Source: Sphingomonas leidyi (lineage in GTDB: Bacteria; Pseudomonadota; Alphaproteobacteria; Sphingomonadales; Sphingomonadaceae). From it: a DNA stretch of 64,000 nt. The position numbers were made by a program, and so were the translations under genes. The notes beneath the pieces are model-generated. The model was given only the letters and a program-made list of their open reading frames with translations, was not told where the DNA came from and did no database searches. Location: contig NZ_JAASQV010000002.1 of NCBI RefSeq assembly GCF_011761945.1, positions 806,001 to 870,000 of the forward strand, given 5' to 3'. Of this stretch, positions 52,256-60,631 are shown in pieces. Within the stretch, counting starts at the first letter, position 1. Each line of letters opens with the position of its first letter.

Positions 52256-54504
52256 CGGCGAAGGAGGCTTTCGACCACTTCCTCGCCTTCGCCCGCCGCT
52301 GGACGAAGCGCATCGACGATGCGCCCGAGGCGCTGCATGCATGGCTCGGGCGCGAGCGGACGGCATGGCGGGAAAGGGGCTGGCGCGGCGTCGTCACGCC
52401 GCCGCGCATGGTCGGCACGGTCCTGACGCTCCTCTTCGTCTTCTCGGCCGCCTTCTGGTGGGCGACGCGCCCGCCGGCCTTGCCCGACTATGCCGTGGTC
52501 CGTGCCGGCTGGCATCCGTCCGAGGCCTGGCTCTACGATCGGCACGGCGTGCTGATCGATTCGAGCCGCGTCGACTATCAGGCCCGGCGCCTCGCCTGGA
52601 CCAGGCTCGAGGACGTATCGCCGGCCGCGCGCGAGATACTGGTGGCCGCCGAGGATCGCCGCTTCCGCGACCATGGCGGTATCGACTGGATGGCGCTGAC
52701 CGGCGCCCTACGGGACCGCATCGAGGGCAAGCGCGGGCGCGGCGCCTCGACGCTGTCGATGCAGGTTGCCGCCTATCTCGCGCCCGATCTCTCCGTGCCC
52801 GGCAGCCGGGGCATGCGCGAAAAGCTGCGCCAGATGCGCGCGGCCTGGTCGCTGGAGGCGCGCTGGTCCAAGGACCAGATCCTCGAGGCCTATCTCAACC
52901 TGGCCGGCTTTCGCGGCGAGGCCCAGGGCATCGGTGCGGCGGCGCTGGGCCTGTTCGGCAAGACCCCGGCCACGCTCACCCGCGACGACGCGCTGCTGCT
53001 CGCCGCCCTGCTGCCCAGCCCCCGGGCCAATGCCTTCGAAGTCGCGCGCCGCGCCTGTGCGCTGAGCCGGGAAAAGGACTGCACCCGTTTCCCCGGCGCC
53101 GCCGCCTCGATGCTGGGGCCCGCGCGCAGCCTGGCGCTCGATCCGGGCCTGGCGCCACATCTTTCCGCCGCCCTGCTGACCCGGCCGGGCGCGAAGATCA
53201 CCACCACGCTGGATGCGGGCATCCAGCGCGCCGCGATCACTGCGCTCAGGCGCCAGCTTCAGGGGCTGGGCGGCAGCCGCGCCCGTGACGGCGCGGTGGT
53301 GGTGGTGGACAATGCCTCGGGCGACGTGCTCGCCTATGTCGGCGGGATCGGCGGCGAGAGCACGGCACCGGCGGTGGACGGCGCCTCGGCCTATCGCCAG
53401 GCGGGGTCGACGCTGAAGCCCTTCCTCTACGCCATGGGCATCGAGAAGGGCTATCTCACCGCCGCTTCGATCCTCGACGATTCGCCCGTCCAGCTCGATA
53501 CCGCCTCGGGGCTCTACGTTCCCCAGAATTACGACAAGGCGTTCAAGGGTCCCGTCTCCGCCCGCATCGCGCTGGCCGGTTCGCTCAACGTGCCGGCGGT
53601 GCGCACCCTGCTGCTCACCGGCGTCGATGCGTTCCGGGACCGCCTGTGGGATACCGGCTATCGCGGCCTGGTCGAGGACGGGCAATATTATGGCTATTCG
53701 CTCGCGCTCGGCTCGGCCGAAGTGACGCTGATGGAGCAGGTCGCCGCCTATCGCAGCCTTGCGCTCGAGGGTCGCTGGTCGCCGCTGCGGCTGAGGATGG
53801 GCGCCGGGACCGACGCCCCGCGCCGCACCACCACGCCCCAGGCCGCCTGGATCGTCGCCGACATGCTGGCCGATCCCAATGCCCGCGCCGGCACCTTCGG
53901 CGTCGATTCGGCGCTGCGCCTGCCCTTCTGGGCAGCGGTGAAGACCGGCACCTCCAAGGCGATGCGCGACAATTGGTGCATCGGCTTCACCGATCGCTTC
54001 ACCGTGGGCGTGTGGGTCGGCAATCTCGAAGGCGATCCGATGCGCGCGGTCTCGGGCACCAGCGGCGCGGCGCCGGTGTGGCGCGACGTGATGCTCGCGC
54101 TCCACCAGGGCAGCCCCGGCAGGGCCCCGCCGCGCCCGGACGGGATCGAGGAACGCCAGGTCCGCTTCGCCGCCGGCATGGAGCAGCCGCGGCGGGAATA
54201 TTTCCTCAAGGGCACCGGCTTCGATCGCGTCGCCTTCGCGCCGGCCGAATCGCGCCGGCCGCGCATCGTCAATCCGGTTGCCGGCAGCGTCTATGCGCTC
54301 GATCCGGACATTCCGCGGGACAATCAGCGCCTCGCCATCTCGGTGTCGGGCCAGGCGCTCGGCCACCGGCTGATCCTTGACCGGCGCGACCTCGGCACCG
54401 CCGATTCGCGCCCGCTGATCCTGGCCCCGCCGGGCAAGCATCGGCTCGCCCTTGTCGATCTCGACGGCAAGGTCATCGACCAGGTGCTGTTCACCATCCG
54501 ATAG
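52252..54504 (+). CDS. pbpC: Penicillin-binding protein 1C PbpC
   Basis: 750 residues. After a membrane anchor (about 60-78) comes the GT51 transglycosylase with Glu134 (AAEDRRFRDHGGIDW) and RGASTLSMQVA. The transpeptidase domain has Ser386 in QAGSTLKPF and KTG(T) at 564-567. A C-terminal PBP1C domain ends FTIR. It polymerises and can cross-link peptidoglycan and is thought to repair the wall at sites guarded by alpha-2-macroglobulin. GTG start in overlap with the upstream gene. Confidence 0.95.
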   Translation: MTAKEAFDHFLAFARRWTKRIDDAPEALHAWLGRERTAWRERGWRGVVTPPRMVGTVLTLLFVFSAAFWWATRPPALPDYAVVRAGWHPSEAWLYDRHGVLIDSSRVDYQARRLAWTRLEDVSPAAREILVAAEDRRFRDHGGIDWMALTGALRDRIEGKRGRGASTLSMQVAAYLAPDLSVPGSRGMREKLRQMRAAWSLEARWSKDQILEAYLNLAGFRGEAQGIGAAALGLFGKTPATLTRDDALLLAALLPSPRANAFEVARRACALSREKDCTRFPGAAASMLGPARSLALDPGLAPHLSAALLTRPGAKITTTLDAGIQRAAITALRRQLQGLGGSRARDGAVVVVDNASGDVLAYVGGIGGESTAPAVDGASAYRQAGSTLKPFLYAMGIEKGYLTAASILDDSPVQLDTASGLYVPQNYDKAFKGPVSARIALAGSLNVPAVRTLLLTGVDAFRDRLWDTGYRGLVEDGQYYGYSLALGSAEVTLMEQVAAYRSLALEGRWSPLRLRMGAGTDAPRRTTTPQAAWIVADMLADPNARAGTFGVDSALRLPFWAAVKTGTSKAMRDNWCIGFTDRFTVGVWVGNLEGDPMRAVSGTSGAAPVWRDVMLALHQGSPGRAPPRPDGIEERQVRFAAGMEQPRREYFLKGTGFDRVAFAPAESRRPRIVNPVAGSVYALDPDIPRDNQRLAISVSGQALGHRLILDRRDLGTADSRPLILAPPGKHRLALVDLDGKVIDQVLFTIR

Positions 54505-54532
54505 TGCGGAAATGGCTGAATGTTGAGGGAGC

Positions 54533-54587
54533 GAAACGCTATCTCGCGCGTTTCAGCGCACGGTCCCTCCCCCTTTCGGGACCGTGC
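54533..54587. terminator. Two hairpins between convergent pbpC and bamE
   Basis: GAAACGC (54533-54539) pairs with GCGTTTC (54548-54554), and GCACGGTCCC (54558-54567) pairs perfectly with GGGACCGTGC (54578-54587). They lie in the 188-nt convergent gap, which holds no gene. Without a T run they are candidate bidirectional terminators only. Confidence 0.45.
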
Positions 54588-54692
54588 CCACCGGCACCGG
54601 CCGCGCGGCCCGAAAGGCGGCGCGGCCGAAGCCGCTTTCCGATCAATGGTTTGGATGCGATTCAGCCCAGCCGGGCCGAAGCCGGGCCGCGA

Positions 54693-55175
54693 CTAGGGGC
54701 CGTTGCCGCCGCCGCCGCTGCCCGGGCCGCCGGTGCCCGGTGCGCCGACCGTGCCGATATTGCCGAACAGATCCTCGAAGAAGCCGCGCTTGTGGCCCAG
54801 CGTCGGCGTCGTCTTGCCATAGGGATCGACCGACGCGATCAGGTCCTTGCCCATCCGGTCGACCGCGACGACATTGCCCTTCGCATCGAAGCTGACGCGC
54901 AGCGTCGTCTGGTCCTTGGCCTTGAGGCTCTGATAGCCGAGGTTCGCGCTCTGGCGGGAGATGTAATACCACTCGCCTTCGTTGAACTGGCTGGTGAAGG
55001 TGGGACGGCCCAGCGTCTGGAGCACCGATTCGCGCGTGTCGATGCCGGGCTGCACCGAATCGACCAGTTCCTTGTCGATGATATAGCCCTGGTGCGTGCG
55101 GACCGGCACGCAGGCGGTGGTGCCAAGCGCGGCTGCCAGCAGGGCGGCGCCAAGCGCGCGGGCGGGAATCGGCAT
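54693..55175 (-). CDS. bamE: Outer-membrane assembly lipoprotein BamE (SmpA/OmlA)
   Basis: 160 residues. Lipoprotein signal MPIPARALGAALLAAALGTTAC (lipid Cys about 22). The BamE fold is clear in QGYIIDKELVDSVQPGIDTRESVLQTLGRPT and the strands WYYISRQSANLGYQ, TLRVSFDAKGNVVAVDR. BamE supports the BamA complex that inserts barrel proteins into the outer membrane. The C-terminus is a Gly-rich tail (GAPGTGGPGSGGGGNGP) beyond the usual domain. Divergent from the CBP3 chaperone gene with a 135-nt gap. Confidence 0.92.
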   Translation of the reverse strand: MPIPARALGAALLAAALGTTACVPVRTHQGYIIDKELVDSVQPGIDTRESVLQTLGRPTFTSQFNEGEWYYISRQSANLGYQSLKAKDQTTLRVSFDAKGNVVAVDRMGKDLIASVDPYGKTTPTLGHKRGFFEDLFGNIGTVGAPGTGGPGSGGGGNGP

Positions 55176-55310
55176 TATGGTCTCCAGGCAAACGCATACC
55201 GGCGTCCCGATGCATTCGGTTGCATTGCATCGCGGGCCGTTCGCCTCAATATGCGGCAAAATGCGGCCAAACAAGGTCGCGCCCCCATATTGCAGGAACC
55301 GAACCGGCAC

Positions 55311-55820
55311 ATGCGCTTGCTCAAGCGGCTCTTCCAGGCTCCCGATCGCGGCGCCGCCCCGATTCTCTACGCCGCGATCGTCGCGCGCGGCCGCGAAGCC
55401 CATTGGTACGAAGCGGGGGGCGTGCCCGACACGATCGACGGCCGCTTCGACATGATCGCCGCGGTGATGAGCCTCGTCCTGCTCCGGCTCGAGCAGGATC
55501 CGCAGGCGATTCCGTTCAGCACCCAGCTCACCGAAGTGTTCATCGACGATATGGACGGGCAGCTGCGCCAGATCGGCATCGGCGACATCGTCGTCGGCAA
55601 GCATGTCGGCAAGATGATGGGGATGCTGGGCGGCCGGCTCGGCGCCTATCGCGATGCGCTGGCGTCGGGCACGCTCGGCGAGGCGCTGGTGCGCAACCTC
55701 TATCGCGGCGAGGCGCCGGCGCCGGAAGCGCTCGCCCAGGTCGAGACCGCGCTCCGGGCCTTCCATGCCAGGCTGGCCGGAGAACCGGTGGCTGCGCTGC
55801 TTGCAGGAGAGCTGGCATGA
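55311..55820 (+). CDS. Ubiquinol-cytochrome c chaperone family protein (CBP3-like)
   Basis: 169 residues, starting at the ATG at 55311. Family motifs: ILYAAIVARGREAHWYEAGGVPDTIDGRFDMI, IDDMDGQLRQIGIGDIVVGKHVGKMM and GGRLGAYRDAL. CBP3 homologues assist cytochrome b assembly in complex III; in alphaproteobacteria the gene sits next to DUF177, as here. The stop overlaps the DUF177 start by 4 nt. Confidence 0.9.
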   Translation: MRLLKRLFQAPDRGAAPILYAAIVARGREAHWYEAGGVPDTIDGRFDMIAAVMSLVLLRLEQDPQAIPFSTQLTEVFIDDMDGQLRQIGIGDIVVGKHVGKMMGMLGGRLGAYRDALASGTLGEALVRNLYRGEAPAPEALAQVETALRAFHARLAGEPVAALLAGELA

Positions 55821-56368
55821 TCCAGAACGAATTCAACCGGCCGCAGCGGCTCGACACGATCGGCGCCGGCGAGAGCCAGGTCCATGTCGCTGCCGAGCCG
55901 GGCGAGCGCGCCGCCCTGGCCGAGCGCTTCGGCCTCAAGGCGATCGACAGCCTGGCCGCCGACTATCATATCCGCCGCGATGCGCAGGGGATCGTCGCCA
56001 CCGGCCATCTCTCCGCGCGCGTCGTCCAGGCCTGTGTGATCACCGACGAGCCGGTGCCCGCGGCGATCGAGGAGGATTTCGCGATCCGCTTCCTGCCCGA
56101 GACCGAAGGCGAGGGCGGCGACGAGGAGATCGAGTTGAGCGAGGACGCGTGCGACATCGTCTTCTATTCGGGAGGCGCCATCGACCTGGGCGAGGCCGCC
56201 GCGGAGACGCTGGCGCTGGCCCTCGATCCCTATCCGCGCAGCCCGGCCGCGGAAGCGGCGCTGCGCGATGCCGGCGTGATCAGCGAGGAGGAGGCGAAGC
56301 GCCTCGCGGAGGAGAGCGGCCCGTTCGGCGGGCTCGCCGGCCTCAGGGACAAGCTCGGCAAGGGCTGA
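55817..56368 (+). CDS. DUF177 (YceD-like) protein
   Basis: 183 residues. The conserved core includes ARVVQACVITDEPVPAAIEEDFAIRF, then the acidic stretch EEIELSEDACDIVFYSGGAIDLGEAAAETLALALDPYPRSP, which is the DUF177 signature (xxIDLGExVxExLxLxLPxxP). In E. coli YceD affects 23S rRNA processing and lies with rpmF and plsX; neither is present here. ATGA overlap with the CBP3-like gene. Confidence 0.88.
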   Translation: MIQNEFNRPQRLDTIGAGESQVHVAAEPGERAALAERFGLKAIDSLAADYHIRRDAQGIVATGHLSARVVQACVITDEPVPAAIEEDFAIRFLPETEGEGGDEEIELSEDACDIVFYSGGAIDLGEAAAETLALALDPYPRSPAAEAALRDAGVISEEEAKRLAEESGPFGGLAGLRDKLGKG

Positions 56369-56370
56369 GG

Positions 56371-56880
56371 GTGCCCGACCCCCGCATCGCGATCTCGGGC
56401 TGTTCGGGCGGCGGCAAGTCGACTCTGCTCGATGCGCTCGCCCGGCGCGGCTTCGCCACCATGGCCGAGCCCGGGCGGCGGATCGTCGCGGCGGGCGGCC
56501 CGATGCCGTGGGACGATCCGGCGGGTTTCGCCCGCCGTGCGATCGCACTCGCGCTCGCCGATCTGGACGCGGCCGCGCGGCTGCCCGGGCCGGTCTTCTT
56601 CGATCGCGGGCTGATCGACGCGGTGGTCGCCTTCGAACATGCGACGGGCGAGGCGGCTCCCGTCGATCCCGCGAATCGCTACGACCGGGTCTTCCTCGCC
56701 CCGCCCTGGCCCGAAATCCATGTCGTCGACGATGCCCGCCGCCACGGCATGGACGAAGCGCTGGCGGAATATGCGCGGCTCGAGGCCGCCTGGCCCGGCT
56801 TCGGCTATGCGGTCGAGCGGCTGCCGAAGATCGATGTCGAGGCGCGCGCCGATTTCGTGCTCGCGCGGCTGGAGGGCTAG
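56371..56880 (+). CDS. Small P-loop ATPase/kinase-like protein (AAA_28 type)
   Basis: 169 residues starting at a GTG 2 nt after DUF177. Walker A is ISGCSGGGKSTLLDAL at the N-terminus, followed by AEPGRRIV, a Walker B-like GPVFFDRGLIDAVVAFEH and DRVFLAPPWPEIHVVDDARRHG. These are features of the AAA_28 group related to NadR-type kinases. It may phosphorylate a small molecule or nucleotide; the substrate cannot be inferred. It probably closes the CBP3-DUF177 operon, and the next gene is convergent 4 nt away. Confidence 0.78.
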   Translation: MPDPRIAISGCSGGGKSTLLDALARRGFATMAEPGRRIVAAGGPMPWDDPAGFARRAIALALADLDAAARLPGPVFFDRGLIDAVVAFEHATGEAAPVDPANRYDRVFLAPPWPEIHVVDDARRHGMDEALAEYARLEAAWPGFGYAVERLPKIDVEARADFVLARLEG

Positions 56881-56884
56881 GGCC

Positions 56885-57364
56885 CTAGGCGTGCCCGACC
56901 ACGTGCAGGTGCGGTGCGCGGCTGTTCACGAACACTTCCTCGCGCGCGATAGGAGACCAGGGCAGCCAGCGGAACCAGGTATAGACGGTTCGCCATGCGG
57001 CATCCTCGCCCTGGCCCTCGGCGCGCTGGAGCAGCGTCTTGTACGGCCGGGCGGCGCGCGGCCAGTAGAAGAGGTGGAGGCGGACGGCACCGGTCACCAG
57101 CCCGTCCAGCGTCTCGATGAAGCTGGTTTCCGCCTCGGGATCGGCATCGAGGTGGAACTGGGCGGTGAACAGGTCGCTGCGGATCATCAGCATGTCGCGC
57201 GCCCAGACCAGCTTCAGCGCGATGCGCAGCCCATATTGCACCGGCAGCTCGAGCTCGAGATAGTCGGGGCCGGCATCGGCGCCGCGCATGCGCAGGCCGT
57301 GCCGCTCGGCCAGCACCGAGAACAGCGCCCTTGCCCGCGCCACATGCCAGTCGCTGAAATCCAT
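56885..57364 (-). CDS. Conserved hypothetical protein downstream of the TetR gene
   Basis: 159 residues starting MDFSDWHVARARALFSVLAE. It is rich in Trp, Tyr and Leu (LHLFYWPRAARPYKTLL, VYTWFRWLPWSPIAREEVF), has no signal peptide or membrane helix, and matches no family I can name. It is read in the same direction as the TetR gene, 44 nt after it, so it may share control with the uptake locus. Confidence 0.65.
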   Translation of the reverse strand: MDFSDWHVARARALFSVLAERHGLRMRGADAGPDYLELELPVQYGLRIALKLVWARDMLMIRSDLFTAQFHLDADPEAETSFIETLDGLVTGAVRLHLFYWPRAARPYKTLLQRAEGQGEDAAWRTVYTWFRWLPWSPIAREEVFVNSRAPHLHVVGHA

Positions 57365-57408
57365 GGCCCCAAGATGCGGCAGCGCGGCGCGGGCCGCAAT
57401 GGCGCGGG

Positions 57409-58062
57409 CTATCGCTCCGTCCCGATTCCGCGCGTCAGCATCGCCGCGACGGTCTGCGCGATCGCCTCGGGATCGACGTCCTCCTGCCACACGCTGTAGC
57501 GCAGGCCCAGGAACACGTTCATGCCCATGATCGCCCAGGCGTGGATCTCGTTCACGTCCTCGCGCACCTCGCCGCGCGCCGCCGCCGCCTGAAGGCGCCT
57601 GGCGATGCGCTCGGCGGTGGTCGCATAATGCATGCGGAAGCTCTCGGGGTCGACGAACTCGGCTTCGTCGATGATCCGGTAGATCTCCTTGTGCGCGCGC
57701 GCGAAGCGGATGAAGGCGAGCAGCGCCGCCTGCTCGGCCGCGATCTGGCCGCCGGTCGCGCCCTTGATCGCCGGGGCCACATGCTCGCGCACCTGCTCGC
57801 TCATGTCGCGTACCAGCGCGCGGAACACGTCGTCCTTCGAATCGAAATAGGTGTAGAAGCTGCCCAGCGCGACGCCGGCGCGGCGGGTGATGCCGCTGAT
57901 CGATCCTTCGTGGAATCCCTTGGCGCCGAATTCCTCCGCCGCCGCGTCCAGGATCAGGCGCAGCGTTCGCCGCCCGCGTGCCGTGCGCGGCTCCTTGCCC
58001 GCACTTGCCTCGCCGCCGCCCAGATCCGGTGCTGTGGCGCTCATGCCACGCCCCCTTGCCAT
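57409..58062 (-). CDS. TetR/AcrR-family transcriptional regulator
   Basis: 217 residues. The N-terminal helix-turn-helix is RLILDAAAEEFGAKGFHEGS, ISGITRRAGVALGSFYTYFDSKDDVF. The C-terminal helical ligand domain includes EIYRIIDEAEFVDPESFRMHY, a pattern seen in regulators of fatty acid and lipid metabolism. Starts at 58062 or 58044 both have purine-rich ribosome sites. It is divergent from the TonB receptor with a 118-nt gap that holds inverted repeats, so it most likely represses itself and the receptor. Confidence 0.9.
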   Translation of the reverse strand: MARGRGMSATAPDLGGGEASAGKEPRTARGRRTLRLILDAAAEEFGAKGFHEGSISGITRRAGVALGSFYTYFDSKDDVFRALVRDMSEQVREHVAPAIKGATGGQIAAEQAALLAFIRFARAHKEIYRIIDEAEFVDPESFRMHYATTAERIARRLQAAAARGEVREDVNEIHAWAIMGMNVFLGLRYSVWQEDVDPEAIAQTVAAMLTRGIGTER

Positions 58063-58090
58063 TCTGGTCCCTCTTCCCGTTTATCCAAGT

Positions 58091-58157
58091 TGAAACCCGG
58101 TTCAGGTTTCAGTATAGCGTCGAGCGAACACTTACAACCCGCGTTCAAGAACGGGTT
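58091..58157. promoter_or_regulatory. Candidate TetR operators between regulator and TonB receptor
   Basis: TGAAACC (58091-58097) and GGTTTCA (58105-58111) form a perfect inverted repeat with a 7-nt spacer. AACCCG (58136-58141) and CGGGTT (58152-58157) form a second, around GTTC-AA-GAAC. Both share the element CCCG(G)TTC. They sit in the divergent gap where a TetR operator is expected. Confidence 0.45.
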
Positions 58158-58180
58158 CGACCGATGGGGAGGAAATCTGG

Positions 58181-60556
58181 ATGTCACGCCTGAATAGTGC
58201 CCGTTCGATTCTGTTCGCGGGCGCTGCCCTCGCGGCAATCGCCACCACGCCTGCATTCGCGCAGGAAGCCGCTGCGCCGGCCGCGCCCGAAGCGCAGGAT
58301 AGCGCACTCGACAACACGGGCGAAATCGTCGTCACTGCCCGCCGCCGCGAGGAGAAGCTGCTCGACGTGCCGACCGCGGTCACCGCGCTCACTTCGGCCC
58401 AGCTCGAACAGGCCGGCGCGATCGACCTTACCGACCTGCAGGTCGCCTCGCCCAACACGACGCTGAAGGATGCGCGCGGCACCAACTCGACGCTTGCCGC
58501 CTTCATCCGCGGCGTCGGCCAGCAGGATCCGGTGCCGGGCTTCGAGGCGGGCATCGGCATCTATCTCGACGACGTCTATCTGAACCGCCCGCAGGCGGCG
58601 GTGCTCGACATCTACGACGTCGAGCGAATCGAAGTGCTGCGCGGCCCCCAGGGTACGCTCTATGGCCGCAACACGATCGGCGGCGCGGTGAAATACGTCA
58701 CCAAGAAGCTCGCGGATCGTCCGACGATGACGGTCAAGGGCAATTACGGCTCGTACAACCAGGCCGATGTGATCGTCAGCGCCTCCACGCCGATCGGATC
58801 GATGTTCAAGCTCGGCATCTCGGGCGCCCGCCTCACCCGCGACGGCTTCGGCCGGAACCGCTATCTCGGGATCGACAATTACAACAAGAATGTCTGGGCC
58901 GGCCGGGCCACGCTGGAGTTCGAGACGCCCGACGAGAAGATGTCGGTGCGGATCACCGGCGACTATACCCATGACAAGTCGAACCCCCGCAACGGCCACC
59001 GCCTGATCCCGGGCCTGCTCACCGGCTCGCCGGTGCTGAGCAATGTCTTCGACACCAATGCCGGGCTCAACAGCCCGAAGAACGACGTCCAGGCGGGCGG
59101 CATCTCGATGACGGTCAATGCCGAGGTCAGCGACCTGATCACGCTGCGCAGCATCAGCGCCTATCGCGAGGACACGTCGTACACGCCGATCGACTTCGAT
59201 TCGACGCCCTCGGTCGATGTCGACGTGCCGGCCTATTACAAGAACAACCAGACCAGCCAGGAATTCCAGGCGCTGATCCATGGCGGCAAGATCAACGGCA
59301 TCCTGGGCTTCTACTATCTGGGCGCCAAGGCGACGACCGGCTTCGGCGTGCTGCTGTCGACCACCCTGCCCGGGTTCAACGCCTATACCGCCGGCGACGT
59401 GCGCACCGAGACCAGCTCGATCTATGGCGACTTCACCTTCGATTTCACGCCGCAGCTCAGCCTGACGCTCGGCGGCCGCTACACCTGGGACCAGCGCCGG
59501 AGCTATGTCTTCAAGGCGAGCTATTTCGGCCTGACGCCGGACTTTGGCGGCACCCCGATCCCGGTCGGCGCGCCGTCCACCGATTTCCGCGGCACCGCCA
59601 ATTTCAAGCGCTTCACGCCGCGCGCCACCTTGAGCTTCAAGCCGAGCGCCGACCACATGGTCTATGCGTCCTATTCGGAAGGCTTCAAGGGCGGCGGCTT
59701 CGATCCGCGCGGTTCGGGCACGTCGGCGCCGATCAGCAACCCGTCGGCGGGCCGCACCTATCAGGATATCTACAATTACCTCTCCTTCGATCCGGAGACG
59801 GTGAAGAGCTATGAGATCGGCTGGAAGGGCGCCGCGTTCGATCGCCGCCTGAACTGGTCGCTCGCCGGCTTCTATTCGAACTATTCGAACGTCCAGATCC
59901 CGGGCTCGGTCGGCTGCCTGATCAACAATGTCCAGAGCTTCTGCGGCATCACCACCAACGCCGCCAAGGCCGACATCAAGGGCGTGGAACTCGAGACCAA
60001 CGCCGTGCTGGCGCGCGGCTTTGCCGGCCCGGGCTCGAGCGTCTTCATCAATGGCGCGCTCGGCTATATCGACGCCAAGTACAAGCGCTTCATCGGGCCG
60101 ACCGGCACCGATGTCGCCAATGTCCGCGTGTTCCAGAACACGCCGGACTGGACGCTGGCGGGCACGCTCGGCGCGGCGCTGCCGATCGGCGGCGGCGACC
60201 TCAACGCCACCACCACCGTGTCCTATCGCAGCCTGACCCATCAGTTCGAGACGGCCAGCCCGTTCCTCGACCAGCCGGGCTACACGCTGCTCGACGCGCA
60301 CCTGGTCTATAATTTCGGCGGGGGCCGCTACTCGATCGGCATCCACGGCAAGAACCTGACCGACGTGCGCTACAAGACCGCCGGCTATCAATATATCAAG
60401 GCCAACCTCGCCGGGCAGCCGCTCGACGCGACCATACCGGGCAACGTCATCACCAACGGCACCGGCTATGTGCCGACGCTGGGCAAGGAAGGCGTGGCGA
60501 CCGCTTTCTACGGCAATCCGCGGCAGATCTTCGGCTCGTTCAGCGTCAAGTTCTGA
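58181..60556 (+). CDS. TonB-dependent outer-membrane receptor
   Basis: 791 residues. A signal peptide ending ATTPAFAQ is followed by a TonB box region (NTGEIVVTARRREEKLLDVP), a plug domain with FIRGVGQQDPVPGFEAGIGIYLDDVYLNRPQAA and VERIEVLRGPQGTLYGRNTIGGAV, and a 22-strand-type barrel ending FGSFSVKF. The plug motifs fit the sphingomonad receptor group used for organic substrates rather than classical siderophore receptors. The MFS carrier downstream, past a terminator, suggests a joint uptake route. The ATG at 58181 has GGGGAGGAAAT upstream. Confidence 0.95.
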   Translation: MSRLNSARSILFAGAALAAIATTPAFAQEAAAPAAPEAQDSALDNTGEIVVTARRREEKLLDVPTAVTALTSAQLEQAGAIDLTDLQVASPNTTLKDARGTNSTLAAFIRGVGQQDPVPGFEAGIGIYLDDVYLNRPQAAVLDIYDVERIEVLRGPQGTLYGRNTIGGAVKYVTKKLADRPTMTVKGNYGSYNQADVIVSASTPIGSMFKLGISGARLTRDGFGRNRYLGIDNYNKNVWAGRATLEFETPDEKMSVRITGDYTHDKSNPRNGHRLIPGLLTGSPVLSNVFDTNAGLNSPKNDVQAGGISMTVNAEVSDLITLRSISAYREDTSYTPIDFDSTPSVDVDVPAYYKNNQTSQEFQALIHGGKINGILGFYYLGAKATTGFGVLLSTTLPGFNAYTAGDVRTETSSIYGDFTFDFTPQLSLTLGGRYTWDQRRSYVFKASYFGLTPDFGGTPIPVGAPSTDFRGTANFKRFTPRATLSFKPSADHMVYASYSEGFKGGGFDPRGSGTSAPISNPSAGRTYQDIYNYLSFDPETVKSYEIGWKGAAFDRRLNWSLAGFYSNYSNVQIPGSVGCLINNVQSFCGITTNAAKADIKGVELETNAVLARGFAGPGSSVFINGALGYIDAKYKRFIGPTGTDVANVRVFQNTPDWTLAGTLGAALPIGGGDLNATTTVSYRSLTHQFETASPFLDQPGYTLLDAHLVYNFGGGRYSIGIHGKNLTDVRYKTAGYQYIKANLAGQPLDATIPGNVITNGTGYVPTLGKEGVATAFYGNPRQIFGSFSVKF

Positions 60557-60581
60557 GCCGCGCACGATCCGTGAACCCAAT

Positions 60582-60617
60582 GAGCCGGACGTCCCATTGA
60601 CGTCCGGCTCTTTTCTT
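60582..60617 (+). terminator. Strong intrinsic terminator after the TonB receptor
   Basis: GAGCCGGACGTC (60582-60593) and GACGTCCGGCTC (60599-60610) form a perfect 12-bp stem with loop CCATT, then TTTTCTT. It lies 26 nt after the receptor stop and 15 nt before the MFS start, so most receptor transcripts should end here. Confidence 0.88.
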
Positions 60618-60631
60618 GCCGAGATGCTGCC

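Noticed and set aside
46277-52366. A 2029-codon open frame on the minus strand across the alpha-2-macroglobulin gene
   Set aside because: It is the antisense shadow of a real GC-rich gene: Arg/His/Gly-rich, no domain, no ribosome site, and the plus strand encodes a full recognisable protein.
54504-55310. The upstream extension of the CBP3-like frame back to 54504
   Set aside because: That part lies antisense to bamE and is Arg/Ala-rich without homology; the family starts at MRLLKRLFQ (55311).
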